DNA from: Arthrobacter sp. zg-Y1171
Lineage (GTDB): Bacteria > Actinomycetota > Actinomycetes > Actinomycetales > Micrococcaceae
DNA: 64,000 nucleotides
Direction: 5' to 3'
Assembly: GCF_025244845.1 (NCBI RefSeq)
Contig: NZ_CP104264.1
Span: forward strand, 2,046,001 to 2,110,000
Each line of letters opens with the position of its first letter. Position 1 is the stretch's first letter. The notes beneath the pieces are model-generated. The model had not been told where the DNA came from, did not search any database, and saw only the letters and a list, made by a program, of their open reading frames with translations. Below are positions 17,093-26,674 of this stretch, piece after piece. A program made the position numbers and the translations under genes.

Positions 17093-18676
17093 TTACTCCG
17101 CTTCGTTACCCTCGACGTCCGCAGGACGGGACGAGTGCTTGTAGTTCACGGACTCGGTCCAGATGCCTGCCTTGCGCTCGGCTTCGAGCTCGTCCCGGGC
17201 GGCAGCCCGGGCTTCCTTGCGCTTCTGGTGGTCGCCGCGCTTTTCCTCGCGGGTGGGGCGGGAGAAGTCTTCGACACGGATGTCGCTGCCACGCGGGGAG
17301 GCGGCAAGCAGTTCCGCACCGCCGATCATCGTGGGCTCCCAGTCGAAGACGACGCCGTCGCCCTCGCCGATGACCACGGCGTCACCGGGCTTGGCGCCTT
17401 CCTTGAACAGTTTCTCCTCCACGCCCAGCTTGGCCAGGCGGTCCGCCAGGTAGCCCACGGCTTCGTCATTGGTGAAGTCGGTCTGCTGGACCCAGCGAAC
17501 CGGCTTCTCGCCCAGGACGCGGAAGAGCGGCTCAAGGTTGCGCTCCTCGCGGCGGATCAGGAAGCCGCCCTTGTAGTTGACGCCGCGCGGCTTCAGGACC
17601 GGCGGCTGGATGCGCGGCGGAGCCTTCTCCACGGCGTCCCGTGCTTCCTTGACGATGGCAGCCATGGCGAACCCGAGCTCACGCAGGCCTTCATGGCTGG
17701 ACGCGGAAACCTCGAACACGCGGTAGCCGCGCTTCTCCAGTTCCGGCCGGACGAACTCGGCCATGTCGCGGCCGTCAGGAACGTCGACCTTGTTCAGTGC
17801 GACAAGGCGGGGACGGCGGTTCAGCGGCACGACGTCGCCGTCGGTGCCCGCGTAGCTCATGTCCACTTCGTACTTCTCGAGCTCGCGCTCAATGACTTCC
17901 AGGTCCCCAATGGGGTCCCGATCCGTTTCCAGTGCGGCACAATCCAGCACGTGCACCAGGGCGGCGCAGCGTTCCACGTGGCGCAGGAAGTTGTGGCCCA
18001 GGCCCTTGCCTTCCGAGGCGCCTTCAATCAGGCCGGGAACGTCGGCGACGGTAAAGCGCACGTCACCGGACTGGACAACGCCCAGGTTCGGGATCAGCGT
18101 GGTGAAGGGGTAGTCGGCGATCTTCGGCCGGGCCGCGGAGATGGCCGCAATCAGCGAGGACTTGCCGGCCGACGGGAAGCCGACCAGTGCAATGTCGGCG
18201 ATGGACTTGAGCTCCAGGACAATGTCGGACTCTTCGCCGGGCACGCCCAGCAGCGCGAATCCGGGAGCCTTGCGCTTCTGTGAGGAAAGCGAGGAGTTGC
18301 CCAGGCCGCCCTGGCCGCCGGCGGCGGCGATGTACTCGGAGCCCTCCCCAACCAGGTCCGCCAGGACCTCGCCGGCCTTGTTCTTGACGACGGTGCCGTC
18401 CGGCACGGGGAGGATCAGCGTCTCGCCGGTCTTGCCCGCGCGCCAGTCGCCCATCCCGTTGCCGCCGTTGGTGGCATGCCGGTGCGGGGCGTGGTGGTAG
18501 TCCAGCAGGGTGGTGGTATTCGAGTCAACGCGCAGGATGACGTCGCCGCCGTCGCCGCCGTTGCCGCCGTCGGGCCCACCCAGGGGCTTGAACTTTTCAC
18601 GCTTGACGGACACGCAACCATGGCCGCCTGTACCGCCCGAAACATGCAGCACTACGCGGTCTACAAAGCTGGCCAT
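17093..18676 (-). CDS. obgE: Obg/CgtA GTPase
   Basis: This 527-residue protein has the three-domain layout of long actinobacterial Obg: glycine-rich Obg domain (1-158), G domain with P-loop GFPSAGKSS and NKVD, and a C-terminal OCT domain (about 350-430) with a further charged tail. It works in 50S ribosome assembly and growth control. AAGGAG sits 4 bases before the ATG. It is separated from rpmA by a strong terminator, so it probably relies on its own promoter or on read-through. Confidence 0.95.
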   Translation of the reverse strand: MASFVDRVVLHVSGGTGGHGCVSVKREKFKPLGGPDGGNGGDGGDVILRVDSNTTTLLDYHHAPHRHATNGGNGMGDWRAGKTGETLILPVPDGTVVKNKAGEVLADLVGEGSEYIAAAGGQGGLGNSSLSSQKRKAPGFALLGVPGEESDIVLELKSIADIALVGFPSAGKSSLIAAISAARPKIADYPFTTLIPNLGVVQSGDVRFTVADVPGLIEGASEGKGLGHNFLRHVERCAALVHVLDCAALETDRDPIGDLEVIERELEKYEVDMSYAGTDGDVVPLNRRPRLVALNKVDVPDGRDMAEFVRPELEKRGYRVFEVSASSHEGLRELGFAMAAIVKEARDAVEKAPPRIQPPVLKPRGVNYKGGFLIRREERNLEPLFRVLGEKPVRWVQQTDFTNDEAVGYLADRLAKLGVEEKLFKEGAKPGDAVVIGEGDGVVFDWEPTMIGGAELLAASPRGSDIRVEDFSRPTREEKRGDHQKRKEARAAARDELEAERKAGIWTESVNYKHSSRPADVEGNEAE

Positions 18677-18723
18677 GGTTCTCCTTCAAAGGAACTTCTT
18701 GATCATGCCAATTCTACTTGGCT

Positions 18724-18763
18724 TAAAAAACGACGGGGCGGGCCATCAAGGCCCGCCCCGTCG
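18724..18763 (-). terminator. Rho-independent terminator after rplU-rpmA
   Basis: A perfect 14-base stem (18731-18744 with 18750-18763) and 5-base loop are followed on the minus strand by six T residues. It lies 20 bases after the rpmA stop and 48 bases ahead of obgE, splitting the ribosomal protein pair from the GTPase gene. Confidence 0.92.
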
Positions 18764-18783
18764 GAAAAGCTAAATGCCGGTGA

Positions 18784-19047
18784 TTACTCGGCGGCTGCAG
18801 CAGCCACGATGTTCACGACGCGGCGGCCACGACGGCTGCCGAATTCAACTGCGCCTGCTTCCAGGGCGAACAGGGTGTCGTCGCCTCCGCGGCCAACGCC
18901 CTCACCCGGGTGGAAGTGGGTGCCGCGCTGGCGAACGATGATTTCGCCTGCCTTGACAACCTGGCCGCCGAAACGCTTTACGCCGAGGTACTGGGCGTTG
19001 GAGTCGCGACCGTTGCGAGTGGAACTCGCACCTTTCTTATGTGCCAT
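18784..19047 (-). CDS. rpmA: 50S ribosomal protein L27
   Basis: This 87-residue protein has the invariant start [16 protein letters not shown]; the N-terminal tail reaches the peptidyl transferase centre. There is no cleavable N-terminal extension of the Firmicutes kind. The C terminus ends in an alanine-rich run. It follows rplU by 84 bases and is followed by a terminator. Confidence 0.97.
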   Translation of the reverse strand: MAHKKGASSTRNGRDSNAQYLGVKRFGGQVVKAGEIIVRQRGTHFHPGEGVGRGGDDTLFALEAGAVEFGSRRGRRVVNIVAAAAAE

Positions 19048-19131
19048 TTCTTTGCCTGCCTTTGCTAACTGATATTGAAACCCTCAGGCGGGATCACACC
19101 CGCGTTCCCGGCCCTGGGGCCGGCAGGAGAA

Positions 19132-19455
19132 TCAGGAGTTGATGGACGTAACCTTGACCTTGGTCAGCGAGGAGCGGTAGCCCTGACGCTTCTTGTAGCC
19201 GGTCTTGTTCTTGAACTTCTGGATAACAATCTTCGGACCCCGGAAGTTCTCGACGATTTCTGCAGTCACGGTAACCTTGGCCAGGTCCTGTGCAGCAGAG
19301 GTGACCTTGTCGCCATCAACCAAAAGCAGGGCAGGCAGCTCAAAGGTGCTACCGGCTCCACCGGGGACGCGGTCCAGGGTTACGAGGTCTCCGACGGAAA
19401 CCTTTTCTTGGCGGCCGCCAGCGCGGACAATCGCGTACACCACTTGGGAACTCAC
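19132..19455 (-). CDS. rplU: 50S ribosomal protein L21
   Basis: This 107-residue protein starts near [19 protein letters not shown] and ends [10 protein letters not shown], as in L21, which binds 23S rRNA. The GTG at 19455 is used, with a GAGAGA-type site close upstream; another GTG lies four codons on (19443, GTG GTG TAC). It is first in the rplU-rpmA unit. Confidence 0.95.
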   Translation of the reverse strand: MSSQVVYAIVRAGGRQEKVSVGDLVTLDRVPGGAGSTFELPALLLVDGDKVTSAAQDLAKVTVTAEIVENFRGPKIVIQKFKNKTGYKKRQGYRSSLTKVKVTSINS

Positions 19456-19750
19456 TTCTCTCGACGTTTAATACTTGGATGCGCATTTAGCTGGGACCAG
19501 ATTGGGCCTGCCTTGCGCCATGCAGTTCCGCCTAAGCCGATAAACGGTTGGAAGGCGTTCGCACCGAAGTTCAAGGCTACGCTAATGGTCCTATAACCCG
19601 CAAATGCGGTGCCTGCACACGGTATATGCAGCCGTACATATGCACTCGGACCAAGGGCGCCACCGAACCGGTGCCACTGCTCGATCTCTACTTTATCCCA
19701 TGATGCCGGTGTTCCGGGCATCGGCGCCACGGCGGGTCCATGGCACGGGC
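19456..19750 (-). promoter_or_regulatory. rplU leader / intergenic region
   Basis: About 295 bases lie between the rne terminator and the L21 gene. An open minus-strand frame crosses it but lacks codon bias and homology, so I do not call a gene. The region must hold the rplU promoter and probably a leader. TTATAG (near 19570-19580 on the minus strand) is a possible -10. I could not fold a known r-protein leader by eye. Confidence 0.35.
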
Positions 19751-19800
19751 TTAAAAGCCTGCGGGCGGCCCGGCCCCTAAGGGACAGGCCGCCCGCAGGC
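19751..19800 (-). terminator. Terminator downstream of rne
   Basis: A 14-base stem (GCCTGCGGGCGGCC and its complement, 19757-19770 with 19787-19800) and a 16-base loop are followed on the minus strand by TTTTAA. It begins 14 bases after the RNase E stop. Confidence 0.88.
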
Positions 19801-19814
19801 AGTGGTACGCGGGC

Positions 19815-22800
19815 CTACAGCTCGGAGGCGGGTACGCCTACGCCAAGGATCACCGGAGCCGCAGCACCGGTCTTTTCCTCACGGGCAACCGGCGGCTTGC
19901 CGGCCGCCGTAACCGTATGCCGTGCCGGCGTGGAGGAAACTGCTTCCCCTGCTGCCGGTGCCAGGACCTCGGCGGCACCCTGCGGGCTGCTGGCTGCCCT
20001 GCGGCGGCGTGCCGGGCGGGCCGGTGCCTCCGGTGCGGATGCCTGCACTGCAGCCTGCCGGGTGGACTTCGGCTCCTGCGCCTGGGCAGCGGGCTCCGGA
20101 TCGGCGGCCGGCTGCACGGGCTGGGACACGGCCGAGGCGACCTCGTTGAAGGCTTCGGTCAGGCTTTCGAGGGTCAGGACGGGTTCTTCCTTCACCTGGC
20201 GGCGCCTCTGGCGGCGGGGAACCACTACGGTTTCCCCCTGGATGTTCAGCACGGCCCCCGGCTCGGTGTCGGACTCATCATCGGCTGCCTCATTCGCGGC
20301 CGGTACCGACGATCCCGCGTCGCCGTTGGCGGCAGCGTCAACCACCTCGTGTGCGGCGGCGGTCGCAGCGGCAATGCTGGCCAAGGCCGCGCGGGCGGCT
20401 TCGGCCTTCGCCTGCCGCTCGGCGTCTTCCTGTACCGGTTCCTCAGCCTGCGGCTGCTCTTCCGCTGCCTGGACGTTGCCGTTCTGTCCGCGGCTGCGGT
20501 TGCGCTTACGGTCCCCGCGGGACTGCTTTTCCTGCTTGAGGTGCTGCTGGTGGTTATCATCGGCAACCGCGTGGCCGTTGCCGGCCGGCGTGTGGCTGGT
20601 GCTGCGGCGGTGCTCCACGGGTACGTCCTGCGTGACGACGCCGCGGCCGTCGCAGTGCTCGCAGGTCTCACCGAAGACCTCGAGCAGGCCGGTGCCCATG
20701 CGCTTGCGGGTCATCTGTACCAGGCCCAGCGAGGTAACCTCGGCGACCTGGTGCTTGGTACGGTCCCGGCCCAGGCACTCCACGAGACGGCGCAGCACCA
20801 GGTCGCGGTTGGCTTCAAGGACCATGTCGATGAAGTCGATGACGATGATGCCGCCGATGTCGCGCAGACGCAGCTGGCGGACCACTTCTTCGGCCGCTTC
20901 GAGGTTGTTCTTGGTGACGGTTTCTTCCAGGTTGCCGCCGCTGCCGGTGAACTTGCCCGTGTTGACGTCCACCACTGTCATGGCTTCGGTGCGGTCAATC
21001 ACCAGGGAGCCGCCCGAAGGCAGGAACACCTTGCGGTCCAGCGCCTTAGCAATCTGCTCGTCGATGCGGTGCGCCGAGAAGATGTCCTCGTCCTTGGTCC
21101 ACTTCTCGAGGCGTCCCACCAGGTCCGGAGCCACGTACGTGACATAGGCCTCGATGGTGTCCCAGGCCTCTTCACCGGAGACCACAAGCTTGGAGAAGTC
21201 CTCGTTGAAGACGTCGCGGACCACCTTGATGGTCAGGTCCGGTTCGCCGTACAGGAGTTCCGGCGGCAGCGTCTTGGTGGACGTGGACTTGGCTTCGATG
21301 TTCTCCCACTGGGCGCGGAGGCGGTTGATGTCATTCATCAACTCTTCCTCGCTGGCACCTTCAGCGGCAGTGCGCACAATGACCCCGGCGTTTTCCGGCA
21401 GGTGGTCCTTGAGGATCTTCTTGAGCCGGTTGCGTTCGACGTCGGGCAGCTTGCGTGAGATGCCGGTCATCGAACCACCCGGGACGTACACGAGGTAGCG
21501 GCCCGGCAGGGAAATCTGGCTGGTCAGGCGTGCACCCTTATGGCCCACCGGATCCTTGGTGACCTGCACCAGGACCGAATCGCCGGACTTCAGCGCCAGT
21601 TCAATACGGCGCGGCTGGCCGTCCAGGCCGGCGGCATCCCAGTTGACCTCGCCGGCGTACAGCACGGCGTTGCGTCCGCGGCCGATGTCCACGAAGGCGG
21701 CCTCCATGCTGGGCAGCACGTTCTGGACCTTGCCGACGTAGACGTTGCCGATCAGGGAGTCCTGCTGGGTGTTGGAGACAAAGTGCTCGGCGAGGACGCC
21801 GTCTTCCAGCACGCCTATCTGGATCCGCTCGTCACGCTGGCGCACAATCATCTGGCGGTCCACGGACTCACGGCGGGCCAGGAACTCAGCCTCGGTGATT
21901 ACGTGGCGGCGCCGGCCCGACTCGCGGGACTCGCGGCGGCGCTGCTTCTTGGCTTCCAGCCGGGTCGACCCCTTGACGCTGGTCACGCGGTCCGAGACCG
22001 GAGCCTCGGCGTGGGCGCGCGGTGCACGCACCCGGGTGACGGTGTTGGGCGGATCATCGTCCGCTCCCCCGGTCAGTTCCAGATCGGCGTCCCCGCGGCG
22101 GCGCCGACGACGACGGCGGGAGGTTACACCGTCGGACTCGGAGTCCTCGGGGCCGGTCGCTGCTTCTTCTGCACCGGCTTCCTGCCCGTTTCCTGATTCC
22201 GAGCCCTGGCGGCTGCGGCCGCGGCGGGACCGGCGGCGGGACCGGCCGGAATCGTCGCTGCCCTCCGGCTCGTCTGTTTCTTCGGCTTCGGCGGGCTTGG
22301 CCACCGGCACGGAACGCACAGCGGTGAGGTCCGGGGCGTGGAACAGCACCGACGTGGGCGATTCCGGTACCGAGAACGGATCCAGCGCCGAGGTGGGGCC
22401 TGCGGCTTCAGCCTTTGCCGGCTCCTGGTCCTTGGCGGGGGACTCTTCCTTGGCGGGTGCTTCAGCCGCGGCGGGCAGCACAGGCTCGGCCGGGGTTTCG
22501 GCGGGTTCCGCAGCAGCGGACGCGGCCGACTCAGCCGAGCGTGCCGGGCCGGTCGGCGTGCTGGCGCGGCGGCGCGTCCGGGTTTTCGGTGCAGCGGCCG
22601 CTTCGGCAGCGGGTTCGGCAGTGTTGGTGGACTCCGGACCGGCAGCCAGCGTCACTTCGTCGGCAGCAGCGTTCTCAACGGCAACGGCATCCACGGCAGG
22701 CTTCTTGGCCGGGCTGCGGCGCCGGCGCACTGTCTTGGCGGGAGCTGCTTCAGCGGAGGCGGTTTCGGCAGCTGCGTCAGCGGAAACCGAGTCCGCAGCG

Positions 22801-23132
22801 GCGGAAGCGGTCTCGGCAACGGCCTCGGGGGTCTCTTCGGGCGGCATGACTGCTTCGGCGGCCGGTGCTGCCTTCTTACGGGGGGTGCGTGTGCGCTTGG
22901 GCTTCTCAGCGGCGGGCGCGGGGGTTTCCGGCTGGATGTCCGCCGCTGCCGTTTCGGCTTGCGGCGCCTCCGCTGCGGACTGCCCTGCGGGGGACGCAGC
23001 GGGGACAGACTTACGGCGGCTGCGGGTGGCCTTTTTTACGGGTGCCGGCTGCTCGCCCTGCTGCACGGGAAGATCCCCTGCCGCTGCGGTTTCCACAGGC
23101 AGTTCATTGGTTCCATTATTCTGATTAGTCAT
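19815..23132 (-). CDS. rne: Ribonuclease E/G
   Basis: This is a 1105-residue endoribonuclease. A low-complexity Ala/Glu/Pro/Arg region fills residues 1 to about 410. The catalytic core follows: S1 domain (IGNVYVGKVQNVLPSMEAAF), then metal-binding aspartates in VVDVNTGKF and IIVIDFIDM, then the zinc-link CEHCDGRG near 824. A second disordered tail (about 850-1105) alternates acidic, arginine-rich and alanine-rich blocks. The core in the middle with disordered arms on both sides is the actinobacterial layout; the arms recruit degradosome partners. It processes and degrades mRNA, 5S and 16S precursors. Its upstream gap is 441 bases, suggesting a long leader. Confidence 0.95.
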   Translation of the reverse strand: MTNQNNGTNELPVETAAAGDLPVQQGEQPAPVKKATRSRRKSVPAASPAGQSAAEAPQAETAAADIQPETPAPAAEKPKRTRTPRKKAAPAAEAVMPPEETPEAVAETASAAADSVSADAAAETASAEAAPAKTVRRRRSPAKKPAVDAVAVENAAADEVTLAAGPESTNTAEPAAEAAAAPKTRTRRRASTPTGPARSAESAASAAAEPAETPAEPVLPAAAEAPAKEESPAKDQEPAKAEAAGPTSALDPFSVPESPTSVLFHAPDLTAVRSVPVAKPAEAEETDEPEGSDDSGRSRRRSRRGRSRQGSESGNGQEAGAEEAATGPEDSESDGVTSRRRRRRRRGDADLELTGGADDDPPNTVTRVRAPRAHAEAPVSDRVTSVKGSTRLEAKKQRRRESRESGRRRHVITEAEFLARRESVDRQMIVRQRDERIQIGVLEDGVLAEHFVSNTQQDSLIGNVYVGKVQNVLPSMEAAFVDIGRGRNAVLYAGEVNWDAAGLDGQPRRIELALKSGDSVLVQVTKDPVGHKGARLTSQISLPGRYLVYVPGGSMTGISRKLPDVERNRLKKILKDHLPENAGVIVRTAAEGASEEELMNDINRLRAQWENIEAKSTSTKTLPPELLYGEPDLTIKVVRDVFNEDFSKLVVSGEEAWDTIEAYVTYVAPDLVGRLEKWTKDEDIFSAHRIDEQIAKALDRKVFLPSGGSLVIDRTEAMTVVDVNTGKFTGSGGNLEETVTKNNLEAAEEVVRQLRLRDIGGIIVIDFIDMVLEANRDLVLRRLVECLGRDRTKHQVAEVTSLGLVQMTRKRMGTGLLEVFGETCEHCDGRGVVTQDVPVEHRRSTSHTPAGNGHAVADDNHQQHLKQEKQSRGDRKRNRSRGQNGNVQAAEEQPQAEEPVQEDAERQAKAEAARAALASIAAATAAAHEVVDAAANGDAGSSVPAANEAADDESDTEPGAVLNIQGETVVVPRRQRRRQVKEEPVLTLESLTEAFNEVASAVSQPVQPAADPEPAAQAQEPKSTRQAAVQASAPEAPARPARRRRAASSPQGAAEVLAPAAGEAVSSTPARHTVTAAGKPPVAREEKTGAAAPVILGVGVPASEL

Positions 23133-23573
23133 GTAGGCCTATGCTCCGGCCCTGCGGCACTGGCCACATTCCAATGCCCCAAGGCAATGTGTCGGCTGTG
23201 CGGTGGCATCGCAGCCTGCCCGCCAGCCGGAAGTCGTCTGGATGTCATTCGAGGTCGTGCCAGCTGTGGGGCGCGGTATCACTCGAAGACCAGCGGCGCT
23301 TTTCCTGCTACCCCTGCGGAACGGATAATTTTCGTTACGGCTGTTCTGGGTAGGTCTGGCCGGCGGATTCCCTGGTTCCCATCCGGATTGATGGGCCAAC
23401 TACACGGGAAGCGTCACCGGCAGAACCGGAAGCCTGTCGCTGGACCGGCGACGGAATGTGGTTCCGTTGTCAGCCAAGCTTCATTATCGCATACGGCCGC
23501 CTTTTTGGCCCGTCCCTGCGCATAGACTCGACGCAGATAGTTACTTCCGACAGCTACTCCGTAAGGAGCTTCC
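23133..23573. promoter_or_regulatory. Divergent intergenic region: rne leader and VKOR promoter
   Basis: The 441 bases between the divergent rne and VKOR genes have no credible gene. On the minus strand GATAAT (23483-23488) would serve as a -10, giving rne a leader of about 340 bases. On the plus strand TAGACT (23523-23528) could be a -10 for the VKOR gene with a leader of about 40 bases. Neither has a good -35, so both are tentative. Confidence 0.35.
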
Positions 23574-24233
23574 GTGCCCTCCAGCGCAGCCCGTCCATCA
23601 TCCGGCGCCACCCCGGACGAAGCCGCCGATCCCCGGGACCAGGCAGCCGCTGCCGTCCGTCCGGAACGCCGGTCCTTTGCCTGGACGCTCCTGGTCACCT
23701 CGGTAGTCGGTTGGGTCGCGTCCGGCATCCTCGTGATTGAACGCCTCCACGTGTACGCGGACGCCGACTACATCACCAGCTGCGACATCAGCCCGTGGGT
23801 CTCCTGCGGAACGGTGTTCCAGACCTGGCAGGCGGCCATCTTCGGCTTCCCCAACCCGCTGATCGGCATCGTGGCCTTCGCCGTCGTCATCACCACTGCC
23901 ATGGGGCTGCTGGCGGGTGCCCGGTTCGCCCGCTGGTACTGGATCGGACTGCAGATCGGCGTCACCCTCGGCATGGTGTTCGTGGTCTGGCTGTGGAGCC
24001 AGGCACTGTTCGACATTTACGTGCTGTGCATCTACTGCATCGTGGTGTGGGCGGCCATGATTCCGCTGTTCGTCTTCACGACCATCCGCAACCTGACGGC
24101 CGGCACCATCCCGGCGCCGGCCGGCCTGGTCCGCTTCCTCACGGACTGGGCGTGGCCGATCGTCGTTCTCCTCTGGGTCGCGACGGCGGCGTCCATCTTC
24201 TTCCGGTTCCTGAACTCCTTCCTGGGCAGCTAG
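23574..24233 (+). CDS. Vitamin K epoxide reductase (VKOR) family protein
   Basis: This 219-residue membrane protein has four to five hydrophobic segments. The active-site pair is CIYC inside a membrane helix; a second pair (CDISPWVSC) lies in the extracytoplasmic loop, the pattern of bacterial VKOR homologues that reoxidise DsbA-type proteins using menaquinone. No thioredoxin domain is fused, so a separate partner is needed. The GTG start at 23574 has AAGGAG 6 bases upstream. The first 35 residues are a charged cytoplasmic tail. It was probably the cell's route for disulfide formation in secreted proteins. Confidence 0.9.
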   Translation: MPSSAARPSSGATPDEAADPRDQAAAAVRPERRSFAWTLLVTSVVGWVASGILVIERLHVYADADYITSCDISPWVSCGTVFQTWQAAIFGFPNPLIGIVAFAVVITTAMGLLAGARFARWYWIGLQIGVTLGMVFVVWLWSQALFDIYVLCIYCIVVWAAMIPLFVFTTIRNLTAGTIPAPAGLVRFLTDWAWPIVVLLWVATAASIFFRFLNSFLGS

Positions 24234-24268
24234 ACCTCCCCCGGAGTCTCAGCGGCCTTGGGTTGAAG

Positions 24269-24907
24269 CTACCGTTCCAGCGGAAGCCCCCAGGCGAGCA
24301 CCACCGGTATGTCCTGGCCCTCCCATGTGGCCGTCAGCGAGGGGTCCGGTGCCGTGCGTCCGTCCAGGTCCAGCAAGCGCACTACGGAGAACTCCCAGCC
24401 GCCCTCGGTCAGGACGGAGGTTGCCCAGCCCTCCGGATCGGAAGCAGGCGCATCAACCAGCCCGGCGCCGTCGGGCATCCCCGTGCTGCTGACCTGCACG
24501 GTTTCGGACAACAGCTCGCGTCCGCCGTCGCTTTCAAGGTACTGGGCGGCCTGCGGCTGCCGGGAAAGGAGTGCCGCTTCCAGGGCCCGGGCGTAGACCG
24601 GGTCGCCGAGCGCGTCGTAGACCCAGCGCCGCCCGAGCACCGAGTGCTCCATTTCGTTGATCAGGAATTCCTCCGCGCCGGCCAGCGGTGCGCCGCGGTA
24701 GGTCAGGGGCACCTGCAGCAGCAGTGAACCGGCTTCCACGATATGGGTTTCGATTCCCACCTCGCCCTCGGGGTCATCGAACCGGAAGGAAGCCACCTTC
24801 CGAGCCGTCACCGGTTCCGTTGAGGGAAACCACCAGGTGCCCGGCAACCAGCCGGAGATCAATTCCATTTTGCCCGGACGCAGCTCGGCGTCGTATATAA
24901 GTGCCAT
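24269..24907 (-). CDS. CG0192-like / maltokinase N-terminal cap domain protein
   Basis: This protein of about 212 residues shows the pattern of the CG0192/maltokinase-cap family: SFRFDDPEGEVGIETHIVEA, VPLTYRGAPLAGAEEFL and MEHSVLGRRWVYDALGDPVY. This domain caps the N terminus of maltokinase and aminoglycoside phosphotransferase-like proteins but here stands alone with no kinase. Standalone members are common in actinobacteria and uncharacterised. The ATG at 24907 is used; a GTG two codons earlier is also in frame. It converges on the VKOR gene. Confidence 0.75.
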   Translation of the reverse strand: MALIYDAELRPGKMELISGWLPGTWWFPSTEPVTARKVASFRFDDPEGEVGIETHIVEAGSLLLQVPLTYRGAPLAGAEEFLINEMEHSVLGRRWVYDALGDPVYARALEAALLSRQPQAAQYLESDGGRELLSETVQVSSTGMPDGAGLVDAPASDPEGWATSVLTEGGWEFSVVRLLDLDGRTAPDPSLTATWEGQDIPVVLAWGLPLER

Positions 24908-25033
24908 GGCCACAGCCTAGGCGACTTTCTCCGGAACCCGTGAGGAATTTCCCCCGCCGGTTCCCCGTTGGCCCAGAGGAAGGCGTGCGGAAGATTGCCC
25001 CGCAGCGCCGCATTTCGATCCATGAGGAGAACC

Positions 25034-26134
25034 ATGCTCAGAACCACGCCCGCCCGCCCGGAAACTCCCCGCACCGCACTCGTTGCCGGCGCCACCGGAA
25101 TCGCCGGAGCGGCCCTGGTGGACCTGCTCGCGAACGAGGGCTGGACCGTCCTGGCCTTGTCCCGGAAGGCCGGAAACCCCGACCCGGCGCGTCCCGGCGT
25201 CGTTCCGGTTGCAGCGGACCTCGGTTCCCCCGACAGCCTGGCAAAGGCGCTGGAAGGCGCCCGCCCCACGCATGTCTTCTTTACGTCCTGGTCCCGGCAG
25301 GAGACGGAGGCGGAGAACATTGCCGTCAATTCGGCCATGGTCCGGAACCTGCTCACCGCTCTGGCGGACGCTCCCCTGGAGCATGTGGCCCTGATGACCG
25401 GGCTCAAGCACTACATGGGGCCGTTCGAGGCGTACGGGGAGGGTCCCATGCCGGACACTCCCTTCTCCGAAGACGAGCCGCGCCTGCCGGTGGAGAACTT
25501 CTACTATGCGCAGGAAGACGAACTGATGGCAGCGGCCGAGCGGCAGGGCTTCGCCTGGTCGGTCCACCGTGCCCACACCGTGATCGGCTTCGCCGTCGGC
25601 AACGCCATGAACATGGGACAGACCCTTGCCGTGCAGGCGACACTCTGCCGCGAGCTGGGGATGCCGTTTATTTTCCCGGGTTCCGAAACCCAGTGGAATT
25701 CGGTCACCGACATGACCGACGCCGGCCTGCTTGCCGAGCACATGCTTTGGGCCGCTACGGATGGGCACACCGCCAATGAAGCCTTCAACGTGGTCAACGG
25801 CGACGTTTTCCGCTGGCGTTCCCTGTGGCCGCGCCTGGCCGCCGAGTTCGGGGTGGAACCCGTCGGTTTTGAGTCGGAGCCGCGTCCGCTGGAGGAGCAA
25901 ATGGCCGGCATGTCCGAAGCCTGGGCGAAGATTGCCGCCGAGCACGGCCTGGCCGAGCCTGACCTCGGACGCCTGGCTTCCTGGTGGCACACCGATGCCG
26001 ACCTTGGCCGGAAGGTCGAGGTACTCACGGATATGAGCAAGAGCCGGGTCGCCGGTTTCACGGGCTACCGCCGCACGGAGGATGCCTTCAAGGCGCTCTT
26101 TGCGCGGCTTCGGGCCGAAAACCTGATTCCCTAA
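25034..26134 (+). CDS. PRISE-type SDR (progesterone 5-beta-reductase / iridoid synthase-like)
   Basis: This 366-residue extended SDR has the NADP-binding motif GATGIAGAALVDLL near residue 20. The active-site stretch NFYYAQED near 155 is the PRISE signature in which the catalytic tyrosine is shifted from the usual YxxxK. A lysine in TGLKHYMGPFE matches the second PRISE catalytic residue. Plant relatives reduce the C=C bond of enones; the bacterial substrate is unknown. The ATG at 25034 is preferred because GAGGAG lies 4 bases upstream, although an in-frame ATG exists at 25022. It is monocistronic, followed by a perfect hairpin. Confidence 0.85.
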   Translation: MLRTTPARPETPRTALVAGATGIAGAALVDLLANEGWTVLALSRKAGNPDPARPGVVPVAADLGSPDSLAKALEGARPTHVFFTSWSRQETEAENIAVNSAMVRNLLTALADAPLEHVALMTGLKHYMGPFEAYGEGPMPDTPFSEDEPRLPVENFYYAQEDELMAAAERQGFAWSVHRAHTVIGFAVGNAMNMGQTLAVQATLCRELGMPFIFPGSETQWNSVTDMTDAGLLAEHMLWAATDGHTANEAFNVVNGDVFRWRSLWPRLAAEFGVEPVGFESEPRPLEEQMAGMSEAWAKIAAEHGLAEPDLGRLASWWHTDADLGRKVEVLTDMSKSRVAGFTGYRRTEDAFKALFARLRAENLIP

Positions 26135-26159
26135 CGGGCGGGAAGCAGGCGGATTACAC

Positions 26160-26197
26160 AGGAAGGGCCGGCACCAGTGATGGTGCCGGCCCTTCCT
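26160..26197. terminator. Bidirectional hairpin between PRISE gene and ndk
   Basis: Perfect 16-base arms (26160-26175, 26182-26197) flank a 6-base loop, placed between convergent stop codons. There is no T tract on either side, so it may work as an mRNA 3' end stabiliser as much as a terminator. Confidence 0.75.
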
Positions 26198-26218
26198 GCG
26201 TCCGGATGGACTGTGCTG

Positions 26219-26635
26219 TCAGTTGAACCAGATGCCGATTTCGCGGGCCGCCGATTCAGGCGAATCGGACCCGTGGACCAGGTTCTGCTGGACGGCGGAA
26301 CCCCAGTCGCGGCCGAAGTCGCCGCGGATGGTGCCCGGTGCCGCCGTGGTGGGGTCGGTGGTGCCGGCCAGGGACCGGAAGCCTTCAATCACGCGCTGTC
26401 CTTCAAGGACCACCGCAACAATCGGCCCGCTGAGCATGAACTCGACCAGCGGCTCGTAGAACGGCTTGCCCTGGTGCTCGGCGTAGTGCTCTTCGAGGAT
26501 GCCGCGAGTGGCTTCGGTCTTCTTCAGCTCGGCCACGGTGTAACCCTTGGCTTCGATCCGGGCCAGGATGGCTCCGGTGAGCCGGCGCTCGACGCCGTCG
26601 GGCTTGATCAGGACAAGTGTGCGCTCGGTGCTCAC
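26219..26635 (-). CDS. ndk: Nucleoside diphosphate kinase
   Basis: This 138-residue enzyme equalises nucleoside triphosphate pools by phosphotransfer through a histidine, here in QQNLVHGSDSPESA near residue 117. The start motif STERTLVLIKPDGVERRL is canonical. GTG at 26635 is supported by AAGGAG 7 bases upstream. It lies downstream of the DUF4233 gene in a unit with folC and ileS. Confidence 0.96.
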   Translation of the reverse strand: MSTERTLVLIKPDGVERRLTGAILARIEAKGYTVAELKKTEATRGILEEHYAEHQGKPFYEPLVEFMLSGPIVAVVLEGQRVIEGFRSLAGTTDPTTAAPGTIRGDFGRDWGSAVQQNLVHGSDSPESAAREIGIWFN

Positions 26636-26674
26636 GGTGTATCTCCTTGGAACGATCGGATATCGGATCTAAGC

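Noticed and set aside
19452..19730. A 92-codon minus-strand frame upstream of rplU
   Set aside because: It overlaps the L21 start, lacks a ribosome site and reads as leader sequence.
19609..21458. Long plus-strand open frames opposite rne
   Set aside because: They mirror the alanine/arginine-rich coding of rne and lack any recognised domain.
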